Shown here piece after piece: positions 31,121-39,004 of a stretch of DNA of 64,000 bases. Under the pieces are notes generated by a model. That model was not told the origin of the DNA. It ran no database searches and was given only the letters and a program-made list of their open reading frames with translations. The position numbers were made by a program, and so were the translations under genes. Numbering within the stretch: the stretch's first letter is position 1; each line of letters starts with the position of its first letter. Source of the stretch: Aquisphaera giovannonii (lineage in GTDB: Bacteria > Planctomycetota > Planctomycetia > Isosphaerales > Isosphaeraceae); assembly GCF_008087625.1 (NCBI RefSeq), contig NZ_CP042997.1:6262001-6326000 (forward strand). Reading direction: 5' to 3'.

Positions 31121-32488
31121 ATGCTCAGCCTGGCATTGATCCTCGAGCTCCACCATCCGCTGCCGGGACCGGACGACGTGCCCGGGCTCGACTGGGCATC
31201 GGCCGCGATCGACGGCTACTGGCCGCTGCTGCGGGCCGTCTCGGACTTCGCGGGGCGCCCGGCCGGCGCCGCGATCACGATCGCGGTCAGCCCGAGCTGG
31301 ACGGCCCTGGCGGCCGATGCCGGGGCTCGCAATGCGGTCGAGATCGAATGGAGGCGACGCGACCAGGAGGCGCCTGGGTGGGGCTCGCGGGGGCCGGTGC
31401 GGGACCTCATCGATCGGTGGGACGGGGACGCCGTCGCGCTGCTCCGCGAGCTCGGCGAGTCGGGCGCGGTCGAGCTCATCGCGACGACCTCGACCTTCGC
31501 CTGGCTGCCGAGCCTGGCCGGGGAGCCCGCGGCGGCCAGGGCCCAGGTGTGCCTCGCCGCGGCGGACCACGCGCGGCGGTTCGGCAGCAAGCCGGCGGGG
31601 ATCTGGCTGCCGTTCCTCGGCTATGCGCCGGGCCTGGAATCGTACGTCGGCGAGGCCGGCGCCCGCTACTTCGGGGTCGCCGGCGACGCCCTGGTCCGGG
31701 GCACCGTCCTGCCGCCCGCGTCGCTGTCGGCGCCGCTGATCACGCCCCCGGGCGTGGCGGCCTTCGGCGTGAATCCGGCCCCCGCGGAGTCGGCCCTGGA
31801 CGCGGCCTCCGGCTATCGCAGAGACCCCCGATACGCGGACGCCGCCGCGGCCGGCCGGGCCGCGGAGGAGCAGGCGGAGCACTTCGTCTCCACCTGGACC
31901 TCGCTGGCGATGCGAGACCGGGGGGCGTCCGCGGCGTCGGACGGGCCCGTCTCGGTCGCGGCCCTGCCCGCGCACGACCTCGGGCGCGACTGGCCGGCCG
32001 CGGCCTGGCTCGGGGAGGTCCTCTCGCGGCTTTCGAGCTCGCCCGACGCCCGCGCCGTCTGCCTGGGGCGTCATCTCGACCTCCATCCGACCGGGGTGGT
32101 CGGCCGTCCCGGCCCCAGCGCGGGGGGGATGATGGCGGCCCGCCCCGGGGATTCCGACCTGTACGACCGGTGCCGGGTCGCCGCCGAGATGCTCTCCCAC
32201 GCGGTGGAGCATCGCGGGGACCTCGGCCCGACGGGCCGCCGGGCCGTCGCCCACATGGCCCGGGCCCTGCTCAGGGCCCAGCAGGTGGACTGGTCGCTCC
32301 CCCCCGGGCTGGGCGTCTCGCCCGAGGTCGGCCTGCGCCGGGCCTTCGAGCAGCTCGATCGGTTCCACGCGCTCGCCGGCATGCTCATGACCGGCCGCCC
32401 GGACCGGGACCTGCTGGACCGGCTCGACCGCGGGCCGGCCTTCCTGCCTTCCATCGACCTGGATCACCTCGCCGGGGCGAGGCTGTAG
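31121..32488 (+). CDS. GH57/DUF1957-like protein lacking the catalytic residues
   Basis: A 455-aa protein with the layout of GH57 1,4-alpha-glucan branching enzymes: an N-terminal strand (LSLALILELHHPLPG), a middle block FGSKPAGIWLPFLGYAPGLESYV, and a C-terminal helical domain with QVDWSLPPGLGVSPEVGLRRAFEQLDRFHALAGML. In active enzymes the middle block reads WLPECxYxPG or WAPEMAYYPG with the Glu as nucleophile; here that position is Phe-Leu. The second catalytic block (FDTELFGHWW type) reads AHDLGRDWPAAAW, without the expected Asp. It is therefore probably a pseudoenzyme, perhaps glucan-binding. The ATG at 31121 begins at the conserved strand. It follows the DUF4912 gene by 59 bp and is likely co-transcribed. 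Confidence 0.7.
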   Translation: MLSLALILELHHPLPGPDDVPGLDWASAAIDGYWPLLRAVSDFAGRPAGAAITIAVSPSWTALAADAGARNAVEIEWRRRDQEAPGWGSRGPVRDLIDRWDGDAVALLRELGESGAVELIATTSTFAWLPSLAGEPAAARAQVCLAAADHARRFGSKPAGIWLPFLGYAPGLESYVGEAGARYFGVAGDALVRGTVLPPASLSAPLITPPGVAAFGVNPAPAESALDAASGYRRDPRYADAAAAGRAAEEQAEHFVSTWTSLAMRDRGASAASDGPVSVAALPAHDLGRDWPAAAWLGEVLSRLSSSPDARAVCLGRHLDLHPTGVVGRPGPSAGGMMAARPGDSDLYDRCRVAAEMLSHAVEHRGDLGPTGRRAVAHMARALLRAQQVDWSLPPGLGVSPEVGLRRAFEQLDRFHALAGMLMTGRPDRDLLDRLDRGPAFLPSIDLDHLAGARL

Positions 32489-32497
32489 CGGGGGCCG

Positions 32498-33076
32498 TCA
32501 GAGGATCGCCTGGCCGACCACGATCAGGCAGAGCCACGCGAACGGCCAGGTCACGATGAGGGCCACCGCCGCGAGGTGCGTCCAGGCCTCCGCGGACGCC
32601 GGGAGGACGGGCCGCCTCCCGAACATCCGGAACGCGACGGAGGCGACCAGCGGCATGGCGCCGAAGAGGATCGTGTCGCCGAACCGGAAGGCGTGGAGGC
32701 GTCCGGGGAGGACCAGGGCCCCCATGATGATCCAGTAGACCCCGATGACCAGCCAGGCGTTCTCCGCCCAGGTCCGCCGGTCGGCGGCCGAGGCCGCGGC
32801 CCCGGCCCGGGCGGGGCCCTCGGGGGCCGCCTCGCCCCGGCGCCGGAACAGGAGGAGCGGCCCGCTCATCGCCATCCCGAGCCAGAGATAGAAGCCCGAG
32901 GCGAAGGCCACCAGGTGGGGCGAGACCTGGCTCCGCGGCCAGAAGGCGCGGAAGAGGACCGCGGCCAGGCTGTAGCCGACGACCACCGCGGCGAGGTCGA
33001 TCAGCTGCAGCCGGGCCTCGGGCGGCGCCGCGGGCCGGCCGGGCGGGGGGCTCGGGGCGGGCTCCGGGCGATGCAT
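32498..33076 (-). CDS. Small integral membrane protein, four predicted segments
   Basis: A 192-aa protein with a Pro-rich cytosolic start and four hydrophobic segments: about 31-45 (VVVGYSLAAVLFRAF), 55-75 (LVAFASGFYLWLGMAMSGPLLLF), 105-130 (AWLVIGVYWIIMGALVL) with an adjoining ILFGAMPLVASVAFRMF, and 165-190 (LAAVALIVTWPFAWLCLIVVGQAIL). The ATG at 33076 has GGGAGG eight bp upstream. It follows the other membrane protein by 41 bp on the same strand, so the two form an operon. Family not recognised. Its stop is 9 bp from the stop of the GH57-like gene. Confidence 0.7.
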   Translation of the reverse strand: MHRPEPAPSPPPGRPAAPPEARLQLIDLAAVVVGYSLAAVLFRAFWPRSQVSPHLVAFASGFYLWLGMAMSGPLLLFRRRGEAAPEGPARAGAAASAADRRTWAENAWLVIGVYWIIMGALVLPGRLHAFRFGDTILFGAMPLVASVAFRMFGRRPVLPASAEAWTHLAAVALIVTWPFAWLCLIVVGQAIL

Positions 33077-33117
33077 GGCATGCCTCCCTTTCGCTCGCGA
33101 CGCGGCCCGCGGGCCGG

Positions 33118-33639
33118 TCAGTTCAGGGCGGCCATCCCGAGCCCGCACTGGATGGGCCAGGCGACCGCCAGGAAGAGGCCGACGCGGTTGGTCCAGGGCC
33201 CGGACTCGAACGCCTCCGCCCGGTGCGGCGGGGCGACGACCCACTTCCCCCAGATGATGGCGAGGGCCCCCGTGCACGCGAGCGCCAGCCCGACGGTCAG
33301 CGTGGAGAAGAAGAGCGGGTTCTGCCGCGGATCCTCGTCGGACATCGCCGCCTGGAGGAGGGCGGAGACGACCCAGGGGAGCCCCAGCATCGCCCAGAGG
33401 ATGTCGCCGGTCCGCGGGTAGCCGGGCAGCCGCCTGGAGTACTTCCGCTCCATGAAGACGAAGGGGCCCGCCGCGGTCAGGCTCACGTAGGCGAACATCA
33501 GGCAGGCCATGACCCAGCCCGCCGAGGACAGCCCGCCCCGCATGATCCGCAGGACGTGGACGCAGGCGATCGCCGATCCCATCACCAGGGCCAGGACGTC
33601 CAGCACATTGAGGTCTCGGCCGTCGTTGATGCCTTGCAT
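33118..33639 (-). CDS. Small integral membrane protein
   Basis: A 173-aa protein with about four membrane segments (LDVLALVMGSAIACVHVLRI, GWVMACLMFAYVSLTAAGPFVF, DILWAMLGLPWVVSALLQAA, TLTVGLALACTGALAIIWG, and a final VGLFLAVAWPIQCGLGMAAL). A cytosolic loop MERKYSRRLPGYPRTGD is basic. The ATG at 33639 has a GAGGAGG site. It is the first gene of the two-gene minus-strand operon and diverges from der. Family not recognised; a channel, carrier or assembly subunit cannot be told apart. Confidence 0.7.
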   Translation of the reverse strand: MQGINDGRDLNVLDVLALVMGSAIACVHVLRIMRGGLSSAGWVMACLMFAYVSLTAAGPFVFMERKYSRRLPGYPRTGDILWAMLGLPWVVSALLQAAMSDEDPRQNPLFFSTLTVGLALACTGALAIIWGKWVVAPPHRAEAFESGPWTNRVGLFLAVAWPIQCGLGMAALN

Positions 33640-33709
33640 GCCTCCTCGCCGTCTTCCCGCGCCCCGCGGCCCGGCCGCCGGCGCCGGGCGGGCGCCCCGA
33701 TGACCCCAT

Positions 33710-33739
33710 TTGCCGAGGCACCGGCCCTTGCAGTATAAT
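33710..33739 (+). promoter_or_regulatory. Candidate promoter of der
   Basis: TTGCCG (33710-33715), 18-bp spacer, TATAAT (33734-33739). The -10 is a perfect consensus match, rare in DNA this GC-rich. It lies 166 bp before the ATG of der and 71 bp from the divergent gene start. Confidence 0.45.
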
Positions 33740-33905
33740 CAAGCATCTCCCGCAATTGGAAAGGCGACCGCCTGGGACTGCTCGGCTTCGAGGCCGGGGG
33801 GCCGGTCCCGAAAGCTCGCCGGCGCCCGCCGCCTGAACGCTGCCCGGATCACGCGACCCCGCTGCCGGCCCCTCGACCCGTGATCCTCCTGGTGGTATCA
33901 AGCTC

Positions 33906-35414
33906 ATGCCCCTCCCAAAGGTCGTCATCGTGGGCCGGCCGAACGTCGGCAAGTCGTCGCTCCTGAACTGGCTGGCCGGCCGGCGGATCTCCATCGTCGA
34001 TGACGTAGCCGGCGTCACCCGCGACCGGATCGGCGCCCTCGTCCAGCTCGCCGAGGAGCCCGAGCCCCGGTTCTTCGAGCTGGTGGACACCGGCGGCGTC
34101 GGCATGGTGGACCGGGACGACCTCAGCGACGACGTCGATCGCCAGATCGACACCGCCATGTCCGAGGCCGACCTGATCCTCTTCGTCGTGGACATCCGGG
34201 AGGACCTCATGCCGCTCGACGAGGAGGTCGCCCAGCGGCTGCGGTACCTGAAGACGCCCGTGATCCTGGTCATGAACAAGGCCGACTACCCCGACCTGGA
34301 CCAGCGCGGGGGCGAGTTCTACAAGCTCGGCCGCGGGAAGCCGATCCCGATCTCCACGCGGGAGAACCGCAACCGCAAGGAGCTGCTCAAGCTCATCGAC
34401 AAGATGCTGCCGGACGTCCACGACGCCCTGAAGCCGGCCGACGCCGCGATGAAGATCGCCGTCGTCGGCCGGCCGAACACGGGGAAGTCCACGTTCATCA
34501 ACACCCTGGCGCGGGCCGAGCGGATGATCGTCTCGGAGCGGCCCGGCACCACGCGGGACTCGGTGGACGTCCACTTCGACCTCGACGGCCTGCCGTTCCT
34601 CGCCATCGACACCGCGGGCGTGAAGCGCAAGGCCAAGATCAAGGAGAGCCTGGACTTCTACTCCATCCACCGCGCCGAGCGGTCGGTCCGCCGCGCCGAC
34701 GTCGTGCTGATGTTCCTGGACCCCACGCAGGGCATCACCCGCCTGGACAAGCAGCTCGCGGACTACGTCGCCAAGGAATACAAGCCCTGCATCTTCACGA
34801 TCAACAAGTGGGACCTCATGCTCGCCGACCGCGACGACCCGTCGCAGGCGAACATGGCCCGGTTCGCCAACGTCGTGCAGCACGCCTTCCGCAACATGAG
34901 CTACATGCCGCTCGCCTTCATCACGGCGCAGACGGGCAAGAACGTGAAGGCGGTGCTCAACCTCGCCCAGTCGCTGTTCAAGCAGGCCAACCGGCGGATC
35001 AGCACCGGCACGCTCAACCGCGTCCTCCGCGAGGCCGTCGCCGCCCACGCGCCGGCCATGCGCGAGAACCGCGCGCCGCGGATCTACTACGCCACCCAGG
35101 TGGGCACGGCGCCGCCGACCATCGTCCTCTTCGTCAACAGCCCGCGCCTCTTCGAGGGGACGTATCAGCGCTACCTGCTGAACACCTTCCGCGAGAAGCT
35201 CCCGTTCCGCGACATCCCGATCAAGCTCTACCTCCGGGCCCGCAAGCAGGCCGAGCCCGGCTCGCCGCGCCCGAGGGCCGACGGGGACGGCGCGGCCGTC
35301 GACCCGGATGACCTGGACCTGGACGTGATGGGCGACGAGGGTGGCCACCCCGGCCAGGGCGTGCGATACCTGGACCACGAGGTCAACGAGCTCCTTTCCG
35401 ACCTGGACGGCTGA
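33906..35414 (+). CDS. der: Ribosome-assembly GTPase Der (EngA)
   Basis: A 502-aa tandem GTPase needed for 50S subunit assembly. First G domain: GRPNVGKSS (10-18), DTGGV, NKAD. Second G domain: GRPNTGKST, DTAGV, NKWD. A C-terminal KH-like domain follows (IYYATQVGTAPPTIVLFVNSPRLFEGTYQRYLLNTFRE). Typical Der is 440-490 aa; here about 50 extra acidic residues follow the KH domain (DPDDLDLDVMGDEGG, HEVNELLSDLDG). The start is at the conserved G1 domain. The Tat-exported TIM-barrel gene follows after 10 bp, so the two are probably co-transcribed. Confidence 0.96.
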   Translation: MPLPKVVIVGRPNVGKSSLLNWLAGRRISIVDDVAGVTRDRIGALVQLAEEPEPRFFELVDTGGVGMVDRDDLSDDVDRQIDTAMSEADLILFVVDIREDLMPLDEEVAQRLRYLKTPVILVMNKADYPDLDQRGGEFYKLGRGKPIPISTRENRNRKELLKLIDKMLPDVHDALKPADAAMKIAVVGRPNTGKSTFINTLARAERMIVSERPGTTRDSVDVHFDLDGLPFLAIDTAGVKRKAKIKESLDFYSIHRAERSVRRADVVLMFLDPTQGITRLDKQLADYVAKEYKPCIFTINKWDLMLADRDDPSQANMARFANVVQHAFRNMSYMPLAFITAQTGKNVKAVLNLAQSLFKQANRRISTGTLNRVLREAVAAHAPAMRENRAPRIYYATQVGTAPPTIVLFVNSPRLFEGTYQRYLLNTFREKLPFRDIPIKLYLRARKQAEPGSPRPRADGDGAAVDPDDLDLDVMGDEGGHPGQGVRYLDHEVNELLSDLDG

Positions 35415-35424
35415 GGGTTACGTG

Positions 35425-36342
35425 ATGGCAAGACTCGATCGTCGGGCCTTCCTCGGGCGGGGCGCCCTGGCGGCCGTCTCCGCATCCGCGGCGGGCATCC
35501 TGGGGCCCTCGGGCCGCGCGTCCGCCATCCCGCCGATCGGCCGGACGCGCCCCAGCCACATGAAGCTGAGCCTTGCCGCCTACTCCTACCGCGACCTCCT
35601 CACCGCGAAGCCGCCGAGGATGGACCTCTTCGGCTACGCCGACCTCGCCGCGGACATGGGCCTGGACGCCATCGAGCCGACCTCCTACTACTTCCCGGCG
35701 GATGCGGCGGCCGAATACCTGCGCCGGCTCCGACGGCACGCCTTCCTGCTGGGGCTGGACATCTCGGGCACGGCCATCGGCAACAACTTCTGCCTCCCGC
35801 CCGGCCCGAGGCGCGACGCGGAGCTGGCCCACGCCCGCCTCTGGATCGACCGGGCGGCCGAGCTGAACGCCCCCGTCATCCGCATCTTCTCCGGCAGCGT
35901 GCCGAAGGGATCGACCGAGGACCAGGCCGTCGACTGGGCCGTCGCCGGGATCAAGGAGTCGCTCGCCTACGCCGCCGGCAGGGGCGTCATGCTCGCGCTG
36001 GAGAACCACGGCGGGATCACGGCGACGCCCGCCCAGCTCCTCCGCCTGGTCAAGGCCGTCGACGCCCCGAACTTCGGCGTCAACCTGGACACCGGCAACT
36101 TCCACGTCGAGGACCCCTACGCCGCCATCGCCGAGCTCGCGCCCTTCGCGATCAACGTCCAGGTGAAGACCGAGGTCCAGCGCCAGGGCAAGGGCAAGGA
36201 GGAGGCCGACCTCGCCCGCATCGTCGCCATCCTCCGCGAGGCCCGCTACTCCGGCTACGTCGCCCTCGAATACGAGGCCGACGAGGACCCCCTCGCCGCC
36301 GTGCCTCGCCACATCAAGACCCTTCGCCAGCTCATCGGCTGA
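35425..36342 (+). CDS. Tat-exported sugar phosphate isomerase/epimerase-like TIM barrel
   Basis: A 305-aa xylose-isomerase-like TIM-barrel protein (AP-endonuclease 2 fold). The N terminus MARLDRRAFLGRGALAAVSA carries a twin-arginine motif (RRAFLG) and a hydrophobic stretch ending near ASA, so it should be exported folded. The barrel has FGYADLAADMGLDAIEPTSYYF, then metal-ligand positions in ALENHGG, NLDTGNFHV, QVKTEVQR and LEYEADED. Planctomycetes have many such exported members; substrates are unknown, with keto- or inositol-type sugars as candidates. The start at 35425 is the only one giving the Tat motif. It begins 10 bp after der. Confidence 0.85.
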   Translation: MARLDRRAFLGRGALAAVSASAAGILGPSGRASAIPPIGRTRPSHMKLSLAAYSYRDLLTAKPPRMDLFGYADLAADMGLDAIEPTSYYFPADAAAEYLRRLRRHAFLLGLDISGTAIGNNFCLPPGPRRDAELAHARLWIDRAAELNAPVIRIFSGSVPKGSTEDQAVDWAVAGIKESLAYAAGRGVMLALENHGGITATPAQLLRLVKAVDAPNFGVNLDTGNFHVEDPYAAIAELAPFAINVQVKTEVQRQGKGKEEADLARIVAILREARYSGYVALEYEADEDPLAAVPRHIKTLRQLIG

Positions 36343-36469
36343 GGCCCGGCCGGCACGGCAGGGCACGCAACGCCTCCGGACTGCCGGCGGGATTCCTCGT
36401 CTCGATGTTCGGGGGCTCCTACCATATGCGAGCCCCGACTCGACGCTCGACCCGGGAATCCATGAACAC

Positions 36470-36654
36470 GTGACCACCCGCGTGAGCCGGTGGTTCGGAC
36501 GGGCGAAGCCTCCAGCCTCGGGCGTGAGCCCGACAGCCATGTGATGGTGCCAGCTCGACGGCCGCGGAGGCCACCCCTCGCGGCCCCGGATCGCACTGAC
36601 GTGCGAGGCTGGAGGCTCCGCCCGTCCGAACCACGATCTGACGATCGTGGTCAC
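36470..36654. repeat. Dispersed inverted-repeat element, copy A
   Basis: A 185-bp palindromic element. Internal arms 36490-36519 and 36605-36634 are complementary in 29 of 30 positions, and CCACGATC/GATCGTGG (36631-36650) forms a smaller hairpin with a 4-nt loop. The first 65 bp (36470-36534) match the reverse complement of 57871-57935 in 62 of 65 positions. No transposase is present, so it looks like a MITE- or REP-like element. Confidence 0.85.
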
Positions 36655-37267
36655 CCGTGCATGCGGGGCGGTGCCAACCGTCGACCTCCCCGTGAAGGCT
36701 CCACAGTCATTCGGGACGATGCCTCTCCTTGTCGCGTTATAGTCTGGATTTACCTGCTCGATGGCCGGGGCTTTTGCCTTTCGCCTGCCGACCGATCGGG
36801 ACGGACGATTCCTCATCTCAGCGACGACCAATCCTGGAATGCATGCGGGCGTGTTGGCGCCGTGCGATCGCCTTTTCCCGGATACCCGTGGGTTTGGTTG
36901 TCGCTGTGCCAACAAAGCCAATTGGCCATTAGTCCCTGCCTGGGAATCGATTGTGGATGGTGCTTGGCTTTGATCTGCCGCCGGTACATCGTCTTTTCAG
37001 CCGCCCGGACACATCATTTGCGTCGCGGCTCGACTCGATGCGCAACGGACCTGTGCTCAAGAAAGTAGGCCCCCATCATAGGGTCCGCGCCAGGAGCCTT
37101 TCCGTTTCACGCCGGGGACCGCGAACGGCCGGCCGAATCTTTACCGGCCTCCTCGTGCAATCGACCCTCTATAGGGACAATGCGCCATGTTGCCCGGTTT
37201 ACGCCTGGGTCCTCCCGTTCGGTTCCCCATGAGTTCGCGTAAGCCAATTGAGAATAAGGGATTCGTC
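36655..37267. other. AT-richer non-coding stretch
   Basis: About 610 bp after repeat copy A and before the DUF952 gene. Base composition is visibly less GC-rich than the surroundings (for example GAATGCATGCGGGCGTGTTG, TTATAGTCTGGATTTACC). Several short open frames exist but none has a ribosome site, GC-rich third positions or a recognisable product. TATAGT at 36738-36743 resembles a -10 without a clear -35. Confidence 0.5.
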
Positions 37268-37597
37268 ATGGCCGAAATTCTGAGGATCACGCCGCGAGAG
37301 ATGTGGGAGCAGGCCGTTGCCGCCGGCGAGTTCCGCAGCGACGACCTGGCCGCGGAAGGCTTCATCCACTGCGCGACGCTCGAGCAGTTGCCGTTCGTCC
37401 GCGGCAAGTTCTACCGGGGGCGAACCGGGTTGGTGGTCCTCCGCATCGACGCGGAGAAACTGTCCTCGCCCCTCGTCTGGGAGAACCCGCACCCCGTGAT
37501 GAAGCTCTTCCCCCACGTCTACGGCCCGATCAACCTGGATGCCGTGCTCGAAGTGGTGCCCCTCGAAGAACTCGCGTCGGGGGATGGCGACGGGTGA
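37268..37597 (+). CDS. DUF952 domain protein
   Basis: A 109-aa cytoplasmic protein that fits the DUF952 family throughout: ILRITPREMWEQAVAAGEF, then AEGFIHCATLEQLPFVRGKFY (the family FIHCST motif, here FIHCAT), LVVLRIDAEKLSSPLVWEN and FPHVYGPINLDAVLEVVPL. Family function is unknown; the fold is ADP-ribosyltransferase-like according to general knowledge of the family, which I cannot confirm here. The ATG at 37268 gives the usual length; an ATG at 37229 would add 13 residues. It stands alone between non-coding regions. Confidence 0.8.
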   Translation: MAEILRITPREMWEQAVAAGEFRSDDLAAEGFIHCATLEQLPFVRGKFYRGRTGLVVLRIDAEKLSSPLVWENPHPVMKLFPHVYGPINLDAVLEVVPLEELASGDGDG

Positions 37598-37730
37598 GAT
37601 GGCCTGCGCCGCCTGCCCTGGCGCACCGCCACTCCGCGCCCCCGCGTCCGAGGATACTCTCCGGGACACGCCGAAGCAGTGGACGCTTCGTTCGCGACGG
37701 ACTCGAACTCGCCGGATGCGAGAGGACGCC

Positions 37731-37910
37731 ATGCCGGCTCACCATGGTCCCCGGCCCGAAACGCCCGGCGAGGCGATTCATTCGGTGCACGGGTGGTTGG
37801 GCGTCCACGGTGCGAGCGACGTCATCAGGCTGAGGGATTCGCTTTCCGTGGGCCCCTGCGATGCGGATCCTGAATTGACCATCGACGGCGGGGAGGCGGC
37901 CGAGCTCCCT
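37731..37910 (+). pseudogene. Possible fragment of a DUF1835-like gene
   Basis: In one plus frame the translation reads AIHSVHGWLGVHGASDVIRL followed by RDSLSVGPCDADPE, which resembles the start of DUF1835 domains (IHVVxGDS...V...DxLSxGPxD). After about residue 60 the frame stays open but becomes Gly/Pro-rich and matches nothing. There is no ribosome site. The rest of 37598-38124 (527 bp) holds no supported gene. This is a weak call; it could be chance. Confidence 0.25.
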
Positions 37911-38124
37911 CGAGGACCCGGCGGGAATGAAGCGGACGGTCCTGGGGGCGACGGCCGCCCTGTCGCTTCCCGGCCGGGGGCGTGTATCCTGGAGAAAGCC
38001 CGGAGGGCCATGCAACGGCCCGGTGACGGGGAGACCATCGCGACCTACGTCCCTGCTTGCTTGCATCCCGCTCGCGGCCGGCGCGAAGCCTGGGGCCGTG
38101 GTCGCGGGCCTGGGGGGAGGAGCC

Positions 38125-38952
38125 ATGGCGACGCACCTCCAGGATCGCCGGGACCCGGAACTGGACGGCTGGGCGAAGCCGCCGCGGTGGACCTCCCGTT
38201 CGGCCGGCTGGGTCGAGGTCCTCGTCGGGGTCGCCGCCCTCAGCCTGGGATGGGCGGTCGTCTCCGTGTATTCGTTCTTGCGTGTGGAGGCGCCCCACCT
38301 TCGCCCGAGCGAGGGGCCCGCCCCCGCCGAGAGGCCGTCCCCCCTGAGGCCGCTGCTCATCCTCGTGCCCCCCTCAATCCGGGCGAAGGGCTTGCCGGCC
38401 TCGGAGCTCAGCCTGGCCGCCGACGTGAGGGCGGCCGAAGAACGGGGCGGGGAGATGCTGTGGGGAACATCCTATGCAACAGGTGATGGGCCGGGTTCGG
38501 CCCACGGGTCGGCGACGGACAGCCTGGGGTTTCAAGCTCCGCCGGGGCGGAAGATGGACGGCTGGTTGATGCGAGTGGGCTGGGCCAACTGGCTCGACAC
38601 CGGGGGGATCCCAAGGTATCTCACGACCCCCGCCCCTCCGGGCCGTGAACTGCTCCTGGAATTCCCCGATTCGCTGGCTGGACACCCGGTCTATTTGATG
38701 GGCTACAACTTCGACTTGCCGTCCCGGCGGTTCGCCTGTGACGATCGGCAGTTCGAAGCGATCGAGCGGCATGATTGGGTCAAGGTATCCGGAGTGATGC
38801 GGACCGGCTCGCGGATGCGGTGGGAGGCGGGCAAGCCCGATGAGGCGTTATGCCTTGGCGACATGACCATCACCGGAATAGAAAAGGTGGGGGCGGACTC
38901 GCCGCAGCGACATGACCGGCCCGAGGGCAAGCCACGCCCGTTGCCCCCGTGA
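38125..38952 (+). CDS. Single-pass membrane protein of unknown function
   Basis: A 275-aa protein with a short cytosolic start, one membrane segment (VEVLVGVAALSLGWAVVSVYSFL, about 32-54), a Pro-rich linker and an extracytoplasmic domain with strands such as GRELLLEFPDSLAGHPVYLMGYNF, HDWVKVSGVMRTGSRMRW and DMTITGIEK. No motif is recognised; the C-terminal pattern could be a beta-sandwich. A GGGGGGAGGAG ribosome site lies directly before the ATG at 38125. The gene at 39005 follows 52 bp later. Confidence 0.6.
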   Translation: MATHLQDRRDPELDGWAKPPRWTSRSAGWVEVLVGVAALSLGWAVVSVYSFLRVEAPHLRPSEGPAPAERPSPLRPLLILVPPSIRAKGLPASELSLAADVRAAEERGGEMLWGTSYATGDGPGSAHGSATDSLGFQAPPGRKMDGWLMRVGWANWLDTGGIPRYLTTPAPPGRELLLEFPDSLAGHPVYLMGYNFDLPSRRFACDDRQFEAIERHDWVKVSGVMRTGSRMRWEAGKPDEALCLGDMTITGIEKVGADSPQRHDRPEGKPRPLPP

Positions 38953-39004
38953 TCGGCCGGTTCGGCCGCGGAATGACCGGGTCTTCCTGGCGAAGGATGT
39001 CGGA

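Noticed and set aside
36490-37068. Plus-strand frame beginning in repeat copy A
   Set aside because: Its start is the repeat arm, which also occurs at 57871-57935; the rest has no family match, no ribosome site and mixed codon use.
37539-38486. Continuous 315-codon gene over the DUF1835-like stretch
   Set aside because: Only about 60 residues look family-like; the rest is Gly/Pro/Arg-rich, overlaps the better supported gene at 38125 and has no ribosome site.
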